NCBI RefSeq assembly: GCF_013283875.1
Contig: NZ_CP054139.1
Span: 1,550,001 to 1,614,000 of the forward strand
DNA length: 64,000 nt
Source of the DNA: Mucilaginibacter mali
GTDB taxonomy: Bacteria > Bacteroidota > Bacteroidia > Sphingobacteriales > Sphingobacteriaceae
Direction of reading: 5' to 3'
A model generated the notes under the pieces. That model ran no database searches, was not told where the DNA came from, and worked only from the letters and a program-made list of their open reading frames with translations. The translations under genes and the position numbers were made by a program. Below, one piece after another: positions 40,638-49,279 of this stretch (the stretch's first letter is position 1; the number at the start of each line of letters is the position of its first letter).

Positions 40638-42440
40638 AGAGGCTGTATCATAAATCATGGTATGGCCTCTTTTTTATTTGTGCATAATTTATTGGAATAA
40701 AGAGGGGTATTTATTTGATATAATAATCTGATTTTCATATATTTATGTATCGAAAGTAGCGTAGTATGTCCTCTAAAAGACCTGTATTCAAGCCCTACCA
40801 GCAACGGCAGTTGATGGCTATTCCTCCGACACTTGACGAATTAGTTCCGGCATCGCACCCGGTGCGTGTAGTTAACGATGTGATCGACAGGCTCTATCTG
40901 GAACCATTGCTGAAAGCTTATCATATCCGCGGGAGTTCAAGCTATCACCCGCAAATGTTGTTAAAGGTGCTGGTATATGGGTATGTAACCAACACCTACT
41001 CCAGCCGAAAGCTGGCAGCAGCCTGCCGGGAAAGCGTTTACCTGATGTGGCTGAGTTCGATGAACTATCCTGATCATAATACGATCAACCGTTTCCGGGG
41101 CGTACGTTTGAAGCATGCGCTGCGTGATGTGTTCGAAGATGTGGTGAAACTTTTGGCAGAGGAAGGCCTGCTCAGTATTGAAGAAGTGAATACGGACGGG
41201 ACAAAGATAGAGGCGAATGCAAACCGGTATACCTTTGTCTGGAAGAAAGCGATTCAGACCAATAAGGAAAAGATGAAAAAGCAGCTGTCAGAGATATGGG
41301 ACTATGCCCAAAGCGTAGCAAAAGAAGAAGACAGGCTGCCTGATCCGCCTGACTTTACTGTTATTGACAGTGAAAAGGTCAATGCCGCAGTAGATAAACT
41401 CAATGAGAAGCTTTCCTCGCGTGAGGATGTTTCCAAACAGGTCAAAAGCAAGCTGCGGTATATCAGCAAACATTACCCGCAGGCCATTGCCCGCTATGAG
41501 CAGCAGGAAGCTCTGCTGGGTGAACGCAACAGCTATTCCAAGACCGATACGGATGCCACATTCATGCGGATGAAGGAAGACCACATGAAAAACGGCCAGT
41601 TAAAACCGGGGTATAATGTTCAGATATCCACATCCAACCAGTTCATTGTCAATTACACCATTCACTCCAACACCACAGACACCAATACATTAAGTGCTCA
41701 TTTAGCGCAGCATGAAGTCAGCTTTGGCAAAGCACCGCAAGTGCTTACAGCCGATGCCGGATATGGCTCCGAGGAGAACTACACGCGGTTGGAACAAAAA
41801 GGAACAATCGCCTTTGTAAAGTATGGGATGTTCGATAAGGAACAAAATGAGAATCACAACAACAAGCACCCTTTTGCAGCAAATAAGCTTTTTTACAACC
41901 AGGAGAAAGATTGTTACATCTGCCCGATGGGCCAGCAAATGAATTTCATCGGAACAAGTAAAAGAAAAACAAGCACGGAGTTTGAACAAACGGTAAAAAG
42001 ATACCAGGCAGTTAACTGCGCTAACTGTCCGCTGAACGGTATTTGCCATAAATCAAAAGGGAATCGGATCATTGAAATCAATGAAAACCTGAACCGCCTG
42101 AAACAAAAGGCGCACGAGCTGTTAAACAGTGAAGAAGGCATACAACGGCGAAAGAAACGCTGCTTTGATGTAGAACCTGTATTTGGTAATATTAAGCAGA
42201 ACCATGGCTTTAAACGGTTTATGCTCCGCGGCAAGGAAAAAGTAGAAATAGAATGGGGTTTAGTTGCAATCGCACAAAATCTAAGGAAAAAAGCGGCTTA
42301 AATGAGTCGTTTTACCACTCAGGTTCGCCCAAGAAAGCTACCCCCTCCCCCTCAAAAAATTCCATAGAAACTCAATACCAAATTCAGCTATTAGGCTAAA
42401 AAAATAAAGACCGCATCATTTGATTTATGATACGGCCTCT
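40638..42440 (+). mobile_element. IS1182 family insertion sequence (intact)
   Basis: About 1.8 kb. The left end AGAGGCTGTATCATAAATCA (40638-40657) and the complement of the right end (42421-42440) match at 19 of 20 positions. It carries one intact transposase. I could not see a clear target duplication. It sits 11 bp past the kinase stop codon, and its right end is about 65 bp before argS. Confidence 0.85.
40766..42301 (+). CDS. IS1182 family transposase
   Basis: 511 residues. The N-terminal domain (DELVPASHPVRVVNDVIDRL, HPQMLLKVLVYGYVTNTYSSRKL, MNYPDHNTINRFRG) is typical of IS1182/IS5-group transposases. The DDE residues follow: Asp in VNTDGTKIEAN, Asp in VLTADAGYGSEENY, and Glu in FDVEPVFGNIKQNHGF. 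Between the last two lies a cysteine cluster (CYICPMGQQM ... NCANCPLNGICHK) of the family's zinc-binding type. No frameshift is seen. Confidence 0.93.
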   Translation: MSSKRPVFKPYQQRQLMAIPPTLDELVPASHPVRVVNDVIDRLYLEPLLKAYHIRGSSSYHPQMLLKVLVYGYVTNTYSSRKLAAACRESVYLMWLSSMNYPDHNTINRFRGVRLKHALRDVFEDVVKLLAEEGLLSIEEVNTDGTKIEANANRYTFVWKKAIQTNKEKMKKQLSEIWDYAQSVAKEEDRLPDPPDFTVIDSEKVNAAVDKLNEKLSSREDVSKQVKSKLRYISKHYPQAIARYEQQEALLGERNSYSKTDTDATFMRMKEDHMKNGQLKPGYNVQISTSNQFIVNYTIHSNTTDTNTLSAHLAQHEVSFGKAPQVLTADAGYGSEENYTRLEQKGTIAFVKYGMFDKEQNENHNNKHPFAANKLFYNQEKDCYICPMGQQMNFIGTSKRKTSTEFEQTVKRYQAVNCANCPLNGICHKSKGNRIIEINENLNRLKQKAHELLNSEEGIQRRKKRCFDVEPVFGNIKQNHGFKRFMLRGKEKVEIEWGLVAIAQNLRKKAA

Positions 42441-42495
42441 TTCTAATCATGAGCTACAACGCTATCGGCAACTCGGCAGGGACGAAAAAAAATGT

Positions 42496-42503
42496 TAATT
42501 TTG
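42496..42503 (+). promoter_or_regulatory. Promoter -7 box of argS
   Basis: TAATTTTG fits TAnnTTTG and ends 4 bases before the ATG at 42508. The transcript would start at, or next to, the start codon. It lies outside the IS1182 right end (42440). Confidence 0.55.
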
Positions 42504-42507
42504 CCCC

Positions 42508-44274
42508 ATGGATTTTATAATCGACGCTACCCTTAAAGCAGTAAAACATTTATACCAGGCCAACCTTAACCCTGCCGACGTGAGTTTGCAGCAAACCCGC
42601 AAAGAGTTTGAAGGGCAGGTTACTATAGTTACCTTTCCATATACCAAACTCTCGCGTAAATCGCCCGAGCAAACCGGCACCGAGATAGGCGAATACCTGC
42701 AAAGCAACCTGGCCGAAGTATCGGGCTTTAATGTGATCAAGGGTTTCCTTAATTTATCCATAAGCGATGCCTACTGGTTAAACCTGTTTTATAACCACAT
42801 CCTCCCCGGCGATGGCATCGCCGCCGAACCTAACGGTAAAAAGGTGATGGTAGAATATTCATCGCCAAATACCAATAAACCGCTGCATTTGGGCCACGTG
42901 CGTAATAACCTGCTCGGGTATTCGGTAGCATCTATACTGGCTGCCGCCGGTTACGAAGTGGTAAAAACCAACCTGGTGAACGACAGGGGTATCCATATCT
43001 GTAAATCGATGCTGGCCTGGCAACTATTCGGTAACGGCGAAACGCCGGAGTCGGCCGGAATGAAAGGCGACCATTTGGTGGGTAAGTACTACGTGGTTTT
43101 TGATAAGGAATACAAAAAGCAAATAGACGAGTTAAAGGCGGCAGGACAAACCGAGGAAGAAGCTAAAAAGAACGCTCCACTGATTAAAGAGGCCCAGCAA
43201 ATGCTGCAAAAGTGGGAAGCTGGCGATAAAGAGGTTATCAGCCTGTGGCAAACCATGAACGGCTGGGTATACGCTGGTTTTGATAAAACCTACAAAGCCC
43301 TTGGCGTTGATTTTGATAAATTTTACTACGAAAGCAATACCTACCTGTTAGGTAAAGATATTATAGACGAAGGCCTGGCTGCCGGTGTTTTCTTTAAAAA
43401 AGAAGACGGTTCGGTTTGGATAGATCTTACCGCTGATGGCCTTGACCAGAAACTGGTATTGCGGGCCGATGGCACATCGGTATACATTACCCAGGATTTG
43501 GGTACCGCCCAATTGAAGTATAACGATTTCCATATGGACGAATCGATATACGTGGTGGGCAACGAGCAGGATTACCATTTCAAGGTACTGTTCCTGATAC
43601 TGGAAAAACTGGGGAAAAGCTGGGCTAAGGGTTTGTACCACCTGTCGTACGGCATGGTCGACCTGCCATCGGGCAAAATGAAATCGCGCGAGGGCACGGT
43701 AGTTGATGCCGACGACCTGATCCGCGAGATGGAGGAAACTGCTAAAGAACATACCGAAGCCTTAGGTAAGGTGGATGGTTTTGAAGATACTGAAAAACTG
43801 GAGCTATACCATACTATTGGCATGGGCGCGTTGAAATACTTCCTGCTAAAGGTAGATCCGAAGAAACGCCTGTTGTTTGACCCTAATGAATCAGTAGATT
43901 TTCAGGGACATACCGGGCCGTTCATTCAATATACCCACGCGCGTATCCGCTCGGTGATCAGCCGTGCGCCGTTACAATTAGACGATATTGTTCCGCTGAC
44001 AGGGTTAGACCCGATAGAGCGTGACCTGATCATCACCCTGGGCCAATATCCCGAAACGTTACAGGCCGCTGCCGCGGGGCATAATCCTGCTGTTGTTGCG
44101 AATTATGTTTACGAACTGGCCAAAGCGTTCAATAAGTTTTACCACGAGAAATCTATCCTGCAAGCCGAAAGCGATGATTTGAAGCGCTTCCGTTTGCAAC
44201 TGGCATCGGCATCGGCTAATATCATTAAGGCAGGTATGGGCCTGCTGGGTATAGCTGTGCCGGAGCGGATGTAA
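42508..44274 (+). CDS. argS: Arginyl-tRNA synthetase
   Basis: Charges tRNA-Arg; class I synthetase of 588 residues, the usual length. The N-terminal additional domain (about 1-105) precedes the catalytic core with SSPNTNKPLHLGHVRNNLLG, the HIGH motif appearing as HLGH. The KMSKS loop position is MKSREGT, a normal variation for ArgS. The C-terminal DALR anticodon domain includes GPFIQYTHARIRSV and ends GLLGIAVPERM. An IS1182 copy ends 67 bp upstream, but the presumed -7 box lies between the IS and the gene, so expression is probably intact. Expected to be essential. Confidence 0.97.
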   Translation: MDFIIDATLKAVKHLYQANLNPADVSLQQTRKEFEGQVTIVTFPYTKLSRKSPEQTGTEIGEYLQSNLAEVSGFNVIKGFLNLSISDAYWLNLFYNHILPGDGIAAEPNGKKVMVEYSSPNTNKPLHLGHVRNNLLGYSVASILAAAGYEVVKTNLVNDRGIHICKSMLAWQLFGNGETPESAGMKGDHLVGKYYVVFDKEYKKQIDELKAAGQTEEEAKKNAPLIKEAQQMLQKWEAGDKEVISLWQTMNGWVYAGFDKTYKALGVDFDKFYYESNTYLLGKDIIDEGLAAGVFFKKEDGSVWIDLTADGLDQKLVLRADGTSVYITQDLGTAQLKYNDFHMDESIYVVGNEQDYHFKVLFLILEKLGKSWAKGLYHLSYGMVDLPSGKMKSREGTVVDADDLIREMEETAKEHTEALGKVDGFEDTEKLELYHTIGMGALKYFLLKVDPKKRLLFDPNESVDFQGHTGPFIQYTHARIRSVISRAPLQLDDIVPLTGLDPIERDLIITLGQYPETLQAAAAGHNPAVVANYVYELAKAFNKFYHEKSILQAESDDLKRFRLQLASASANIIKAGMGLLGIAVPERM

Positions 44275-44287
44275 GGGCATTGTCTTT

Positions 44288-44440
44288 TTGGTTTGGGCTA
44301 AAGCCTCCTCCCGCTTGCTTTTTACCCGTTGGTTAAAACCAACGGCAATAAATGTTAATCGGGTATGTATGGCCATTCATTGCCGTCCCACTTTATGGGA
44401 CGGATTTATATGGTAAGTAAAAGGACTTTAGCCACATTTG
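44288..44440. repeat. Single diverged unit of family E
   Basis: GTTTGGGCTAAAGCC, then CCGTTGGTTAAAACCAACGG, ATTCATTGCCG, and CCGTCCCACTTTATGGGACGG-like hairpin. It corresponds to one unit plus the end piece of the array at 34587-34937. Lies between the convergent argS and PAP2 genes. Confidence 0.8.
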
Positions 44441-44462
44441 CTGTGCACAGAAACTTTGTATA

Positions 44463-45302
44463 TTAAAACTGCATCGCAAACTGCAACCCCACAGCTCCAT
44501 TTTGATATGACGGCAACAAAATACTGCTATTGCCATCCTTCTTTTTCAGATCAGCAGGCACATCGCGGTTCTTTTCTTTTTCGCGCCCGGCTTTAAACAG
44601 GCGGTTACGGATATATGGGTAAAGCAGGTAAGCCGCTTTAGTGCTTAAAATACCGAAGCCGGCCCCGGCTATCACATCGCTAAGCCAATGATCCTGGTGA
44701 TAAATGCGTAGTATACCTGTTGTAGTGCCCAGGCCGTAACCAATAACGCTGTAGGCAATGGATTTATCGCCCAATTCCTGCGCCATAAACTCAGCGCCCA
44801 CAAAGGCGTTGCTGGTATGACCCGATGGGAACGAAAGAAAATCGGAATTATCGGGCCGTAAACGGTGGGTAAGGTGTTTTAATGAAAATACTGATGCACC
44901 CATCATACCTTGCGCCAATACGTAAATGAGCGTCCGGTCTATAAAAGTGTTTTTCCCATGCACACCCACCAAATTTAGCCCATACACCAGGGCCACCGGC
45001 GAATACTGTATCACGTTCTCCATTTTGGTTGACGGCGTAGGGTTATGCTCGATAGCTTCGCGGTAGATCCATTTATCAAACCGGCGCAAGGGGTGTATGG
45101 CAAAAGTACCGGCACCATAACTGATCATGGCGATGGGCGGTATCATGGAGGCAGTCCGGCTGTGCAGGTGCTTTACGGTATCCGGCGCGGTGAACAGGTC
45201 TTTTTTCAGCGTATCGGCAATATTAACTTTTTTGGTAGTGTCGGTTTGTGCCTTTGCACCGAGTGTTATAAATGTCAGCAGTATAAAAATGTAACTTTTC
45301 AA
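44463..45302 (-). CDS. PAP2 superfamily phosphatase, exported or membrane-bound
   Basis: 279 residues with an N-terminal signal peptide (ending GAKAQ) and several hydrophobic segments. The three phosphatase motifs are visible: KHLTHRLRP, then SFPSGHTSNAF, then RIYHQDHWLSDVIAGAG (Arg, His and Asp of the third motif). Family members dephosphorylate lipid phosphates such as phosphatidic acid or undecaprenyl diphosphate on the outer face of the membrane. The C-terminus ends ...GLQFAMQF, with a final aromatic residue like outer-membrane proteins, which could suggest an outer membrane location, though this is weak. Monocistronic. Confidence 0.88.
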   Translation of the reverse strand: MKSYIFILLTFITLGAKAQTDTTKKVNIADTLKKDLFTAPDTVKHLHSRTASMIPPIAMISYGAGTFAIHPLRRFDKWIYREAIEHNPTPSTKMENVIQYSPVALVYGLNLVGVHGKNTFIDRTLIYVLAQGMMGASVFSLKHLTHRLRPDNSDFLSFPSGHTSNAFVGAEFMAQELGDKSIAYSVIGYGLGTTTGILRIYHQDHWLSDVIAGAGFGILSTKAAYLLYPYIRNRLFKAGREKEKNRDVPADLKKKDGNSSILLPSYQNGAVGLQFAMQF

Positions 45303-45451
45303 AGAAGGTAGAATTAATTTGATAACAATAGTTTAACATACGTTGCGCAAGCAAAATAGTTTGCATTTGGCTGCGGATATGGTAAAAATTACAAGTTACT
45401 GTTTAATTCTGTAGTAATTTTGGAGAATAAGATAAGTAATAACGCATGACC

Positions 45452-45865
45452 TTATTGCACAGGCTGACTTGTTTTAAGTGCTTCCGCTATATCGGCACTA
45501 AAACAACTGGCATCCATTTCCACCACGGTACCATCAGGATTATTAACGGTCATAAAATGGCTGCCCCATTTTTCGAGGGCGTAAAATATGCCGGTCAGTT
45601 CTTTGCCTAATTCAGTATAAGCGTATTCTACCTTTGGGGGCACTACCGGGTAAACGGTGCGGAATATAATACCGTCTTCTTCCAGTTCGCGCAGTTGTTG
45701 GGTAAGTACTTTTTCGGTGATGCCTTTGGCGCCGCGTTTAATATCGGTATATCGTGCCGGGCCGGCCAGCAGTTGATTCAGTATCTTTAATTTCCATTTA
45801 CCCTCTATCACGGTTAGCGCCGCTTCCATGGCGCAGGTATAATCAGCTTGTCGTTTTTTTGTCAT
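45452..45865 (-). CDS. HxlR family transcriptional regulator
   Basis: A 137-residue winged-helix regulator with the HxlR pattern: an N-terminal Cys in YTCAMEAAL, then VIEGKWKLKILNQLLAGPARYTDIKRGAKGITEKVLTQQLRELEEDGII and the YPVVPPKVEYAYTELG wing. The Cys just before the first helix senses redox or electrophile stress in characterised members such as YodB. It is divergent from the short-chain dehydrogenase gene 130 bp away, an arrangement typical of HxlR regulators and the oxidoreductase they control. Confidence 0.92.
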   Translation of the reverse strand: MTKKRQADYTCAMEAALTVIEGKWKLKILNQLLAGPARYTDIKRGAKGITEKVLTQQLRELEEDGIIFRTVYPVVPPKVEYAYTELGKELTGIFYALEKWGSHFMTVNNPDGTVVEMDASCFSADIAEALKTSQPVQ

Positions 45866-45996
45866 ATAAAATTTGGCCGATGCCTTTTAAATAAAATGGG
45901 GCCATAACCTACCAAAAAGTGCGTCCCTTACAAAATTGTGCCTTCTTGACGGGCGTTCAAATAAAGCGTCCCTTTGATGTATTAAAACATAAAAAT

Positions 45997-46752
45997 ATGA
46001 AAAAGTTAGCAGGTAAAACAGCAATAATAACAGGTGGTAACAGCGGTATTGGTTTAGCTACCGCCCACGAATTTATAGCACAGGGCGCAAAAGTGATCAT
46101 CACAGGGCGCAACCAAAGCGCAATTAACGCGGCCCTGACCGAACTGGGCGAAAACGCCTACGGTATCGTATTCGACAGCGGCGATATGCAGCAGATCAAA
46201 AAACTGGCCGATCAAGTAAAAGCCTTTACTCCGAACATCGATATTATCTTTATCAACGCTGGTGTAGGTAAATTCAACTCGGTAGAGGGGATGGAAGAAG
46301 CCATGTTCGACGAGATCATGAACATTAACTTTAAAGGTGCTTATTTCACCTTGCAGCAGTTGTTGCCGCTGGTGAACGATGGCGGTTCGATCATCTTTAA
46401 TACCTCTATCAATGCCCACATTGGTATGGCTGGTGCCAGCGTTTATGCAGCCAGCAAGGCCGCTTTATTGTCGTTGATCAAAAACCTTTCGGCCGAGTTA
46501 TTGCCACGCCGCATCAGGGTAAACGCGGTAAGTCCGGGCCCGGTTGTTACCCCATTGCATAGTACAACTAAATTAGGTATCAGCGATGAGCAGTTACAGC
46601 AAATGGGCGAGGGGATAGTGAAACAAGTGCCGGTAGGTCGCTTTGGTACTTCGGAAGAAATAGCTAAAGTAGTATCCTTCTTCGCTTCGGATGATTCGAC
46701 CTTTGTGCTGGGGGCCGAGTTGATAGCCGATGGTGGGATGTATACGCTATAA
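45997..46752 (+). CDS. Short-chain dehydrogenase/reductase
   Basis: About 251 residues from the chosen start MKKLAGKTAIITGG; the frame stays open to 45919 but the extra 26 residues are unlike the family. It is a classical SDR: cofactor motif TGGNSGIG (about 12-19), NAG equivalent INAG, catalytic Ser in NTSINAH, and the YAASKAAL active-site Tyr and Lys. It has PG and SPGPV after the active site and a C-terminal ADGGMYTL. An Arg after the second beta strand (ITGRNQ) suggests NADPH. The divergent hxlR gene probably regulates it. Substrate unknown. Confidence 0.92.
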   Translation: MKKLAGKTAIITGGNSGIGLATAHEFIAQGAKVIITGRNQSAINAALTELGENAYGIVFDSGDMQQIKKLADQVKAFTPNIDIIFINAGVGKFNSVEGMEEAMFDEIMNINFKGAYFTLQQLLPLVNDGGSIIFNTSINAHIGMAGASVYAASKAALLSLIKNLSAELLPRRIRVNAVSPGPVVTPLHSTTKLGISDEQLQQMGEGIVKQVPVGRFGTSEEIAKVVSFFASDDSTFVLGAELIADGGMYTL

Positions 46753-46778
46753 GCAGATTGATTCGCCCTATACAACTT

Positions 46779-46858
46779 GTCATTTCGAACGATAGTGAGA
46801 AATCTTATACGGCTATACTTATCGCCCGTATAAGATTTCTCCCGTTGGTCGAAATGAC
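46779..46858. repeat. Palindromic repeat family B, copy 2
   Basis: GTCATTTCGAACGATAGTGA at the left and GGTCGAAATGAC at the right; inner GAGAAATCTTATACGG / CCGTATAAGATTTCTC. Separates the convergent SDR and WD40 genes. Confidence 0.85.
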
Positions 46859-46869
46859 ATTTTGCTTTA

Positions 46870-47769
46870 TTAGAAGATACCCCAAACCTTAATCACCTTA
46901 TCATCACCTGCGCTCAGTAACCGGTCGCCGTCCCAGGCCAGTTTGTTGATGGACAGGACGTGCGCCGGGTAGCCCTTCTCGCGGCTGATGGTCTTGATTA
47001 ACCGGAAGTCTTCGGCATCCCATAGTTTGATGGTCTTATCCATACTGCCAGTAGCGAATATAGGCCGGGTAGGGTGGTAGCAGATATGATTGATGGCGAA
47101 CAGATGCGCGGGCACATTCTTCACCAGCGTGAATGTTTGGGCATCCCAAACCTTCAACTGCGCATCGCGCGCGCCGGATAGGATATACCGGCCATCGGGC
47201 GAGTATTGCGTAGTGAACACTGCCATGGTGTGGCCCTGCATTGCGGTGATAGGTGTATAATCATCCAGATTAAAAACGCTTACCGAGTTATCGCGGCAGC
47301 CTAAAGCCATTTGCTTTTCATCGGGCGATACGGCTATGCTGCGGATGGTATCGTGCGATACCTTTACTGTATGCAGTAACTCCAAAGTATCCAGGTGCCA
47401 TACTGATACGGTACCATCTTCAGATGCGACCAGCAATTCCTTTTTACCGGCTACCGACTTGATATCGAATACCGGTTTAAGGTGATGGTTCAGCCCTTTA
47501 ATGAGTTTCTGCTGCAAAAAATCGAACACCAGTACCTGCCCGCTGCGTAACCCGGCGAATTGCAGCGGGTACCCCGCCGGGCAATGGATAGCATAAATAG
47601 AAGCATTGACAGGGAACATCACCTTGATAAAAGCAAATTCCTTCAGGCTCCATTCTACCAAACCCTTATCGTTACCCCCGCTGAATAGTATCCCCGGTTT
47701 TTGGGATAGTTCCAGCGTGTAGATAGGGTTGGAGTGGCCGCTTAGTTCGGTTATTTTTTCTATGGTCAT
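46870..47769 (-). CDS. WD40 repeat protein
   Basis: About 299 residues forming a beta-propeller of probably seven WD40 blades, recognised by repeated GH...[WV]S-type units: SGHSNPIYTLELS, GHTMAVFTTQYSPDGRYILSGARDAQLKVWD, and PIFATGSMDKTIKLWDAEDF. The final blade is DGDRLLSAGDDKVIKVWGIF. No catalytic domain is fused, so it is presumably a binding scaffold. I start at MTIEKITELSGHS; codons further upstream to 47823 are translated from the family A repeat. It follows hisIE on the same strand about 115 bp away and could be the tail of the his transcript, with no known link to histidine synthesis. Confidence 0.88.
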   Translation of the reverse strand: MTIEKITELSGHSNPIYTLELSQKPGILFSGGNDKGLVEWSLKEFAFIKVMFPVNASIYAIHCPAGYPLQFAGLRSGQVLVFDFLQQKLIKGLNHHLKPVFDIKSVAGKKELLVASEDGTVSVWHLDTLELLHTVKVSHDTIRSIAVSPDEKQMALGCRDNSVSVFNLDDYTPITAMQGHTMAVFTTQYSPDGRYILSGARDAQLKVWDAQTFTLVKNVPAHLFAINHICYHPTRPIFATGSMDKTIKLWDAEDFRLIKTISREKGYPAHVLSINKLAWDGDRLLSAGDDKVIKVWGIF

Positions 47770-47785
47770 TGTGCTTTTATAAGCT

Positions 47786-47876
47786 GTCATTGCGAGCGAT
47801 AGCGTGGCAATCCCATAGGACAAGCAATGTGGACCTGCCTATGGGATCGCCGCGTCGCTGCGCTCCTCGCAATGAC
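47786..47876. repeat. Palindromic repeat family A, copy 5
   Basis: GTCATTGCGAGCGATAGCG ... GCTCCTCGCAATGAC; inner GGCAATCCCATAGGACAAG / CTATGGGATCGCC. It lies between hisIE and the WD40 gene. Confidence 0.85.
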
Positions 47877-47883
47877 AAGTTGG

Positions 47884-48474
47884 TTATTTGTGCCGACTCT
47901 CCAAATTCTTCGCGATGGTCTCCAAACTCAATCCCTTCTCCCGCAACAGCACCAGCAGGTGAAACACCAGATCCGATGCTTCGTTGATCAGGTCGGTCTC
48001 GGTTTCGGCCAGTGCGGCTATCACGGTCTCTACACCTTCTTCGCCAACTTTTTGGGCTATCTTATTTAAACCTTTATTGCGCAGCTTGTTCACGTACGAC
48101 CCTTCTACCGGGTTAGCGTACCTGTCGGCAATAATGTTCTCCAACTCGCTGATGAAGTTGTGGTTATACTCTGTATTAAAACAGCTGCGCGAACCGGTAT
48201 GACAGGTAGGCCCATCGGCCTTTACCTTGATCAGGATGGTATCGTTATCGCAATCAACAAAGCTTTCCTTTACATGCAGAAAGTTGTTGCTGGTCTCACC
48301 TTTGGTCCACAAGCGTTTTTTAGAGCGCGAGTAGAATGTTACTATCTTTTCGGCCTGCGTTTTGTCCCAGGCTTCCTGGTCCATGTAGCCCAGCATCAGT
48401 ACTTCCAGTGTCTGGGAATCCTGAATTACTACGGGTACTAAACCGTCGGCGCTTTTATTGAAGTCTATTTTCAT
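47884..48474 (-). CDS. hisIE: Phosphoribosyl-AMP cyclohydrolase / phosphoribosyl-ATP pyrophosphatase
   Basis: Bifunctional enzyme for steps two and three of histidine synthesis. Residues about 1-105 are HisI with the zinc/active-site segments SFVDCDNDTILIKV and DGPTCHTGSRSCF. Residues about 108-196 are the HisE helical pyrophosphohydrolase with GSYVNKLRNKGLNKIAQKVGEEGVETVIAAL and EASDLVFHLLVLL. 196 residues is normal for the fusion. It is the last his gene of the operon, separated from hisF by a GNAT gene and two palindromic repeats. Confidence 0.97.
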   Translation of the reverse strand: MKIDFNKSADGLVPVVIQDSQTLEVLMLGYMDQEAWDKTQAEKIVTFYSRSKKRLWTKGETSNNFLHVKESFVDCDNDTILIKVKADGPTCHTGSRSCFNTEYNHNFISELENIIADRYANPVEGSYVNKLRNKGLNKIAQKVGEEGVETVIAALAETETDLINEASDLVFHLLVLLREKGLSLETIAKNLESRHK

Positions 48475-48492
48475 TTTATCTTATTCTCTCAT

Positions 48493-48576
48493 GTCATTGC
48501 GAGCGATAGCGCGGCAATCTCGTAGGTTGCTCTGCTTGCGACGAGATTGCCGCGTCGCTACGCTCCTCGCAATGAC
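48493..48576. repeat. Palindromic repeat family A, copy 6
   Basis: GTCATTGCGAGCGATAGCG ... GCTCCTCGCAATGAC; inner GGCAATCTCGTAG and CGACGAGATTGCC. Fills the gap between the GNAT gene and hisIE. Confidence 0.85.
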
Positions 48577-49097
48577 AAGTTGTTATTTATCCAATCTTCC
48601 TTTGTTATCACATAGACAACGCCCGGGTGGCAACCGCAATCGTCGTTTTGCGAATATGTTAAACCTAACTTTTTAAACACATTGATAGATGGCGCATTAT
48701 CCACCATGGCCTTGCCAATTATCTTTTCCAACCCTAAAACCTTGAAGCCGTAATCTAAACTTGCTTTCGCGGCCTCGGTGGTATAGCCATATCCCCGATA
48801 ACGTTTGATCAGGCGGTAACCAAGATCAACTTCGCCGCTATCCACCAAATACTTTAAGCCACACCAGCCAATGTACTCGCCGGTGGACTTAAGGAATACA
48901 CTCAGTCGCCCCATTTGGTATCGCTCGTACTGATCATACCCTTTGATGAACGCTTCCGCATCTTCAATACTCTTGAAAGCTATATCGCCGGTGAAGCGCT
49001 GCACATCGGCATCCTGGTATAATTCAAACATACCAGGCGCGTCCTGCACTTCAAATGGGCGCATGGTCAGTCTTTCGGTTTCCAGGTTTAGTGACAT
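48558..49097 (-). CDS. GNAT family N-acetyltransferase (RimJ/RimL-like)
   Basis: About 179 residues from MSLNLETERLTMRPFE, the typical opening of RimJ/RimL-type GNATs; eleven upstream codons to 49130 are less likely. The acetyl-CoA loop region is IKRYRGYGYTTEAAKASLDYGF, and the C-terminal half has GKAMVDNAPSINVFKKLGL, both family hallmarks. The substrate (a protein N-terminus, an amino group on a small molecule) cannot be told. It lies inside the his operon between hisF and hisIE, flanked by palindromic repeats on both sides. Its 3' end overlaps the family A repeat by a few codons, so the last residues are repeat-derived. Confidence 0.88.
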   Translation of the reverse strand: MSLNLETERLTMRPFEVQDAPGMFELYQDADVQRFTGDIAFKSIEDAEAFIKGYDQYERYQMGRLSVFLKSTGEYIGWCGLKYLVDSGEVDLGYRLIKRYRGYGYTTEAAKASLDYGFKVLGLEKIIGKAMVDNAPSINVFKKLGLTYSQNDDCGCHPGVVYVITKEDWINNNLSLRGA

Positions 49098-49125
49098 GGT
49101 TGTTTGTTTTGCTTTCTTATATAAT

Positions 49126-49269
49126 GTCATTTCGAACGATAGTGAGAAATCTTATACAGATGGCTTATCCCGCGTATAAGATTTCTCTTTCGCTCCCTCG
49201 CTCATCCTCGCCCTTGCTCTATCGTATGACAAGAGGTGAGGCTTTCGTCGCTACGCTCCTCGCAATGAC
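49126..49269. repeat. Chimeric repeat: family B left half, family A right half
   Basis: Starts with GTCATTTCGAACGATAGTGA and GAGAAATCTTATAC / GTATAAGATTTCTC (family B). It ends with CGTCGCTACGCTCCTCGCAA and TGAC (family A). The outer arms therefore match less well than in pure copies. Confidence 0.75.
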
Positions 49270-49279
49270 AGATGCCGGT

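Noticed and set aside
47770-47823. N-terminal extension of the WD40 protein
   Set aside because: These codons derive from the family A palindrome; the propeller starts naturally at MTIEKITEL.
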